Below are positions 60,460 through 64,000 of a stretch of DNA of 64,000 nt, one piece after another. Location of the stretch: assembly GCA_036381435.1 (NCBI GenBank), contig DASVCW010000023.1, positions 1 to 64,000 on the forward strand, read 5' to 3'. The notes beneath the pieces were generated by a model. It did not search any database and was not told where the DNA came from. It worked only from the letters and a program-made list of their open reading frames with translations. The stretch is from Fodinibius sp036381435 (lineage in GTDB: Bacteria; Bacteroidota; Rhodothermia; Balneolales; Balneolaceae). Within the stretch, counting starts at the first letter, position 1; every line of letters starts with the position of its first letter. The translations under genes were made by a program, and so were the position numbers.

Positions 60460-61752
60460 ATGAACCTGTTAAAAAATATTCTCGTCATATTCTTACTGTC
60501 CGTTTTCGGGGGTTGTAATGGACAATCGCCTTCTCCCGATCAACAGATTGATTTTACTGAGGGAAATGGCGGCCTCACCCTTCCTGAAGGTTTTAGAGCC
60601 GTTGTTGTAGCTGAAAATCTGGGACCGGCACGTCACATTACCATCGCTGAAAATGGGGATATTTATGTATCACTTCAGCGCCAAAAAAATGGAGGCGGTA
60701 TCGTAGCCTTGCGGGATACTAACGGAGATGGAAAAGCTGATCAGCGGGAGTATTTCGGCGACCACGCCGATACCGGTATTCAACTTTGGAACGGCTTTTT
60801 ATTTGCCAGTTCACCCACTACTATTTTCAGGTATGAAATGAGTGAAGATAGCCTGGTTCCGTCAACTGAACCCCGGGTGCTCGTTGAAGGATTTATAGAT
60901 CAAGGCCAACATAATCAAAAGGCGTTTGCCATTAATGATGAAGGTGAACTCTTTGTGAATGTTGGCGCTCCTTCGAATTCCTGCCAGGAGCAGGATCGTC
61001 GGCAAGGTTCTCCGGGTATGGAGCCGTGTCCCCTGCTGGAACGTTATGCCGGAATTTGGAAATTCAGCGCAACAGAACTGGGACAAACACAGACAGAAGA
61101 AGCCCGTTACGCTACAGGTTTGCGCAATATTGTTGCCATTGACTGGAATTCGAGTACTGATGCTCTTTATGTGGTTCAGCACGGGCGGGATCAGCTATAC
61201 CAAAGCTGGCCGGAATATTATACTCAAAAAGAAGGAGCCGTTTTACCCGCAGAGGCCATGTACAAAGTTAACGAGGGTGATGATTTCGGCTGGCCGTACA
61301 GCTACTATGACCAGCGCAAGAATGCCATCATGCTGGCACCTGAATATGGCGGTGACGGCGAAACCACTATTGCCGAGAGTGAATATGCCGGACAATTTGA
61401 AGCACCCATTATCGCTTTCCCCGGGCACTGGGCACCTAACGGACTCATTTTTTATACCGGCAACCAATTTCCTGAAAAATACAGGAATGGAGCCTTTGTC
61501 GCTTTCCATGGCTCCTGGAATCGTGCTCCGTTCCCACAACAAGGGTATAAAGTTGTTTTTGTGCCTTTTGAAAACGGTGAGCCTGCCGGAAGCTATACAG
61601 AGTTTGCTACCGGCTTTGCAGGTGGTTCTGAGCCTCAGCCCGCCACCGCAAACCATCGTCCCAGTGGATTAGCTATAGGCCCGGACGGTTCGCTTTATAT
61701 CAGCGACGATACCGGCGGGACACTGTGGCGAGTGATGTATGTGGGTGAATGA
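60460..61752 (+). CDS. PQQ-type sugar (sorbosone/glucose) dehydrogenase lipoprotein
   Basis: 430 residues. Lipoprotein signal ILVIFLLSVFGGCNGQS. Six-bladed propeller blocks typical of soluble glucose/sorbosone dehydrogenases: ARHITIAENGDIYVSLQRQK, EARYATGLRNIVAIDWNSST, HGRDQLYQ, EGDDFGWPYSYYDQRKNA, APNGLIFYTGNQFPEKYRNG and GPDGSLYISDDTGGTLWRVM. It probably oxidises aldoses or polyols in the periplasm and passes electrons to PQQ or a cytochrome. No PQQ synthesis gene is near. Confidence 0.88.
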   Translation: MNLLKNILVIFLLSVFGGCNGQSPSPDQQIDFTEGNGGLTLPEGFRAVVVAENLGPARHITIAENGDIYVSLQRQKNGGGIVALRDTNGDGKADQREYFGDHADTGIQLWNGFLFASSPTTIFRYEMSEDSLVPSTEPRVLVEGFIDQGQHNQKAFAINDEGELFVNVGAPSNSCQEQDRRQGSPGMEPCPLLERYAGIWKFSATELGQTQTEEARYATGLRNIVAIDWNSSTDALYVVQHGRDQLYQSWPEYYTQKEGAVLPAEAMYKVNEGDDFGWPYSYYDQRKNAIMLAPEYGGDGETTIAESEYAGQFEAPIIAFPGHWAPNGLIFYTGNQFPEKYRNGAFVAFHGSWNRAPFPQQGYKVVFVPFENGEPAGSYTEFATGFAGGSEPQPATANHRPSGLAIGPDGSLYISDDTGGTLWRVMYVGE

Positions 61753-62130
61753 GCTGAAAATATTGTTAGTACATTTTAACGTGAGTTCCACCGTAGGTGT
61801 GCCTATGGCAGAGATAAAAATGCTCTGATTAGATCAGAAGGCAAAAATAAATCTTTAATATTACATCCCTACGGGATTTGTGTTGTTTTGTCTTTTTTAA
61901 TTGCTACCAATATTTCGTCCCTATGGGACGATTAAGCATAAAATAAGTTTAAGAATCGTACCTATATTCAAAAAGATTTGTTTAAGTGATCCCTTTAGGG
62001 ATCATATATTGGTAGTCCATATATAGCCAAGAAATTCGCGTCCCGTAGGGACGCTATATTTGCGAGTTTTATCTCGAACTCACGTTATTTTAGGTATTAA
62101 AAAAAATTTAATGTTTTCAATTTGCCTAAA
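61753..62130. repeat. Palindrome array related to the IS200-like family
   Basis: No gene is seen. Inverted AACGTGAGTTC (61778-61788) and GAACTCACGTT (62076-62086) bound a 309-base array. Inside are four hairpins: ATCCCTACGGGAT (61865-61877), CGTCCCTATGGGACG (61916-61930), GATCCCTTTAGGGATC (61988-62003) and GCGTCCCGTAGGGACGC (62038-62054). The CCAATATTTCG and ATATTGGTAG phrases recur. There is no transposase here. Confidence 0.75.
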
Positions 62131-62311
62131 GGGTCATCCCCCTGCGCCCCCTTCAAAGGGGGACTTAAACTGAATTATTTGCAATAATTCAGTTATTTAT
62201 AGCCCTAAAGCAGTTTATAATTTTTCGTTAATATTTTTTATTAGAAATATTCTCCGCTGATTTTATCAGCGGAGCCTTCTTCCCCCTTTGAAGGGGGCGC
62301 AGGGGGATGAC
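62131..62311. repeat. Family-A MITE-like element, complete, inverted copy
   Basis: GTCATCCCCCTGCGCCCCCT at the left and GGGGGCGCAGGGGGATGAC at the right are the ends. The inner hairpins CTGAATTATT...AATAATTCAG (62170-62192) and CTCCGCTGATtttATCAGCGGAG (62252-62274) are the same two as in 26442-26625, in reverse order and orientation. The length is 181 against 184 bases. No open frame. Confidence 0.85.
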
Positions 62312-62431
62312 TAATGCTCAAATTTTTAATTATCAAAGTATTACTTAAAGCGAAATAAAATCAATCATTTAGTCATACTATTCATTGATTTTTTAAATAT
62401 ATTATAAGCTTTTGCAAAACAAACAGCATTT

Positions 62432-63346
62432 ATGGCATCAGGTTCAAAAAAAGTAATTTTCGCCGCCCTTATTGGTAATTCGCTCATTGCCGTTACGAAA
62501 TTTATAGCATCAGCCATGACCGGCAGCTCAGCTATGCTTTCTGAAGGTATTCACTCAACCGTTGATACCGGTAACCAGTTACTGCTTTTGCTGGGTTTAA
62601 AACGAGCTAAAAAACCGGCTGATAAAGAATTTCCTTTTGGGCACGGCAAAGAAATATATTTCTGGAGTTTCATTGTCGCCATTATGATTTTTGGCGTCGG
62701 AGCCGGAATTTCCATTTATGAAGGTATACACAGCCTGTTAGACCCTCATCCCGTAGAAGATGTATTGATCAACTACATCGTATTGGGCTTGGCCATGATT
62801 TTTGAAGGATTTGCCTGGTATTTTGCCTGGGTAGAATTCGATAAAGTGAGGGATGGAAAAGGCTTTTTCGAAGCCATTCATAAAGAGAAGGATCCCACCG
62901 TTTTTGTGGTACTTTTTGAAGATACCGCTGCCATGGCCGGGTTGATTGTAGCATTTCTGGGAGTGGCGCTAGGTGAATGGACAGGAATACTTATTTTTGA
63001 CGGTATAGCATCTATCTTAATTGGTGTTATTCTTGCTATCACGGCCGCTTGGCTGGCTTATGAAACTAAAGGGTTGCTTATTGGTGAAAGCGCTGACCTT
63101 CAAATTGTAACCGCCATCCATGAAATAGCTGCCTCTCATAAGTCAATCGAATATGTAAATGAAGCATTAACCATGCACATGGGCCCCAACTTCATTCTGC
63201 TGAATTTAAGTGTGAATTTCAATGATAATTTAAAAGCCGAAGAAATTGAAACCACAATCCAAAATGTCAGTAAAAAAATAAAATCTAAATTTCCGAAAAT
63301 AAAACGAATTTTTATTGAAGCAGAAGAAAGAAATGTTTCCGTCTGA
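62432..63346 (+). CDS. Cation diffusion facilitator (CDF) transporter
   Basis: 304 residues with six membrane helices. The CDF signature is in helix 2 (SSAMLSEGIHSTVDTGNQLL, metal-binding His and Asp) and the loop EFPFGHGKEIYFW. The second metal pair is in helix 5 (VVLFEDTAAMAGLIVAFLG). The C-terminal cytosolic domain is about 215-300. It exports divalent metals such as zinc, iron or manganese by proton antiport. The specificity residues seem to be H-D / E-D, closer to the zinc or iron branch. Confidence 0.92.
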   Translation: MASGSKKVIFAALIGNSLIAVTKFIASAMTGSSAMLSEGIHSTVDTGNQLLLLLGLKRAKKPADKEFPFGHGKEIYFWSFIVAIMIFGVGAGISIYEGIHSLLDPHPVEDVLINYIVLGLAMIFEGFAWYFAWVEFDKVRDGKGFFEAIHKEKDPTVFVVLFEDTAAMAGLIVAFLGVALGEWTGILIFDGIASILIGVILAITAAWLAYETKGLLIGESADLQIVTAIHEIAASHKSIEYVNEALTMHMGPNFILLNLSVNFNDNLKAEEIETTIQNVSKKIKSKFPKIKRIFIEAEERNVSV

Positions 63347-63378
63347 GCGACGGCTTTTTCTGCTTTTTGAATTAACAG

Positions 63379-64000
63379 ATGCAAATGGCAAACTATCTTA
63401 GAATTCCTGTACTTTTTTTGGTGATCATGTGTAGCTTAAACCTTGCTTCATCCAAAGCATTTGCTCCCGTATCGGCGGATAGCACGGACTCTACAGTAAC
63501 AGAAACACAAACTGTTCAATTTATTTCTTCGCCACAAGAACATATTCACGAAGTATCATTTTGGGGCGGTTATTCCATTGGTTCCCCGCATCTCTGGGGC
63601 AAAACCAGGGATGTGAGTATGCAATATTTCGGCATGCGATATAACCGGAAATTTTTGAATTTCTATGGAACTGAAGTGGAATATATGTTCAAGATTAGCA
63701 TTTATTCCGAATTCTCTTATCCCATGTTTGTAAAAGGACGTCCCAGAAATTCGATCTCCGGTTTCGGCATCACCCCTTTAGGATTTCAAATAAATTTTCG
63801 GGATGATAAAACCATTCAGCCCTTTCTGAATACTACCGGCGGCTTTGTTTTCCTAAACCAGCCCTTTCCCGACAGACGCGGTAAAAAATTCAATTTTACT
63901 TTTGGCATTGCGGGCGGAATCGAAATTATGCTTTCTCACTCGGTTTCCCTGTCGTTAGGCTTAAGATATCATCACTTATCAAATGGTGAGCTCGGTCAAG
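63379..64000 (+). CDS. Acyloxyacyl hydrolase / PagL-like lipid A deacylase (3' truncated by window)
   Basis: 207 residues visible, running off the end. Signal RIPVLFLVIMCSLNLASSKA; two in-frame ATGs (63379 and 63385) both leave it intact. The mature part is a barrel of the PagL type: HEVSFWGGYSIGSPHLWG, MRYNRKFLNFYGTEVEYMF, IQPFLNTTGGFVFLNQPFPD, ending in LGLRYHHLSNGELGQ. The last block has the His and Ser of the PagL active site (H-x-S-N-G). It likely removes the 3-acyl chain of lipid A in the outer membrane. Confidence 0.82.
   Translation, partial: MQMANYLRIPVLFLVIMCSLNLASSKAFAPVSADSTDSTVTETQTVQFISSPQEHIHEVSFWGGYSIGSPHLWGKTRDVSMQYFGMRYNRKFLNFYGTEVEYMFKISIYSEFSYPMFVKGRPRNSISGFGITPLGFQINFRDDKTIQPFLNTTGGFVFLNQPFPDRRGKKFNFTFGIAGGIEIMLSHSVSLSLGLRYHHLSNGELGQ

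Noticed and set aside
60959..61672. A 237-codon plus-strand frame
   Set aside because: It lies wholly inside the sugar dehydrogenase gene in another frame, and its translation is low-complexity and unlike any protein.
1..64000. tRNA, rRNA and tmRNA genes
   Set aside because: I looked at the gaps for T-arm (GGTTCGA) and clover-leaf patterns and saw no convincing example; a tRNAscan run would be decisive.

Overview
The window looks like chromosome from a Gram-negative member of the FCB group, most likely Balneolota/Bacteroidota (for example a Balneolaceae relative). This is inferred from gene content and style, not from a marker comparison. Supporting features are a TonB-dependent receptor, many outer-membrane barrels and lipoproteins, a GWxTD-domain protein, a DUF5777 protein, a pyruvoyl arginine decarboxylase, AT-rich leaders with weak Shine-Dalgarno sequences, and at least one TTTG/TAnnTTT-type promoter. 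I found no rRNA, tRNA, CRISPR array or prophage.

Layout. 1-490 holds the 3' end of a REP-associated (RAYT) transposase and its palindromic element. 492-4202 (minus) is a polyamine cluster, speD - pyruvoyl arginine decarboxylase - speE, followed by a DMT exporter and a DUF1499 protein. 4465-6450 is a fused 2-oxoacid dehydrogenase E1. 6805-11966 (minus) holds a lipoprotein, queE with an SDR, a DUF2520 protein with an alkyltransferase-like protein, and a phosphopantetheinyl transferase with a degenerate Memo-like protein. 12292-16999 (mostly plus) holds lysS, a LolC/E-type permease and a TlpA-like thioredoxin. 17179-21277 (minus) is a trio of secreted amidohydrolases. 21511-25896 holds an FkbM methyltransferase, an acyl-CoA carboxylase beta subunit and a GWxTD protein. 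25950-26625 is a DUF559 nuclease gene set in palindromic repeats. 26675-30176 is pdxA - methyltransferase - ftsE, then queG. 30232-41567 is mostly housekeeping: sigma factor, prmA, M28 peptidase, SDR, gatA, tatA, a BamA/TamA protein, a cNMP-binding protein and rlmD. 41933-50160 holds a ClC channel, a phosphoesterase, a GT2, mltG, a BI-1 protein, an IS200-like transposase and an outer-membrane barrel. 50330-54617 is an ECF sigma operon with a membrane/barrel fusion, a cupredoxin-like lipoprotein, a cytochrome-like lipoprotein, YceI and DUF5777. 54933-64000 holds small membrane proteins, a TonB receptor, a second DUF559 gene between repeats, a PQQ-type sugar dehydrogenase, a CDF transporter and a PagL-like deacylase running off the end.

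The most striking theme is in the gaps. Several families of short palindromic elements sit between the genes, and most have a small nuclease or transposase gene embedded with them: RAYT, a decayed second RAYT, an IS200-like TnpA and two different DUF559 (PD-(D/E)XK) genes. In three cases the nuclease's own start or stop codon lies inside the palindrome. The two DUF559 genes are each bordered by a different palindrome family, which suggests a REP/RAYT-like partnership between DUF559 nucleases and non-autonomous elements. Other points of note are a cupredoxin-like domain whose two halves appear in swapped order, two amidohydrolases and a Memo-like protein that have lost metal ligands, and operon junctions that carry 'word-repeat' palindromes.
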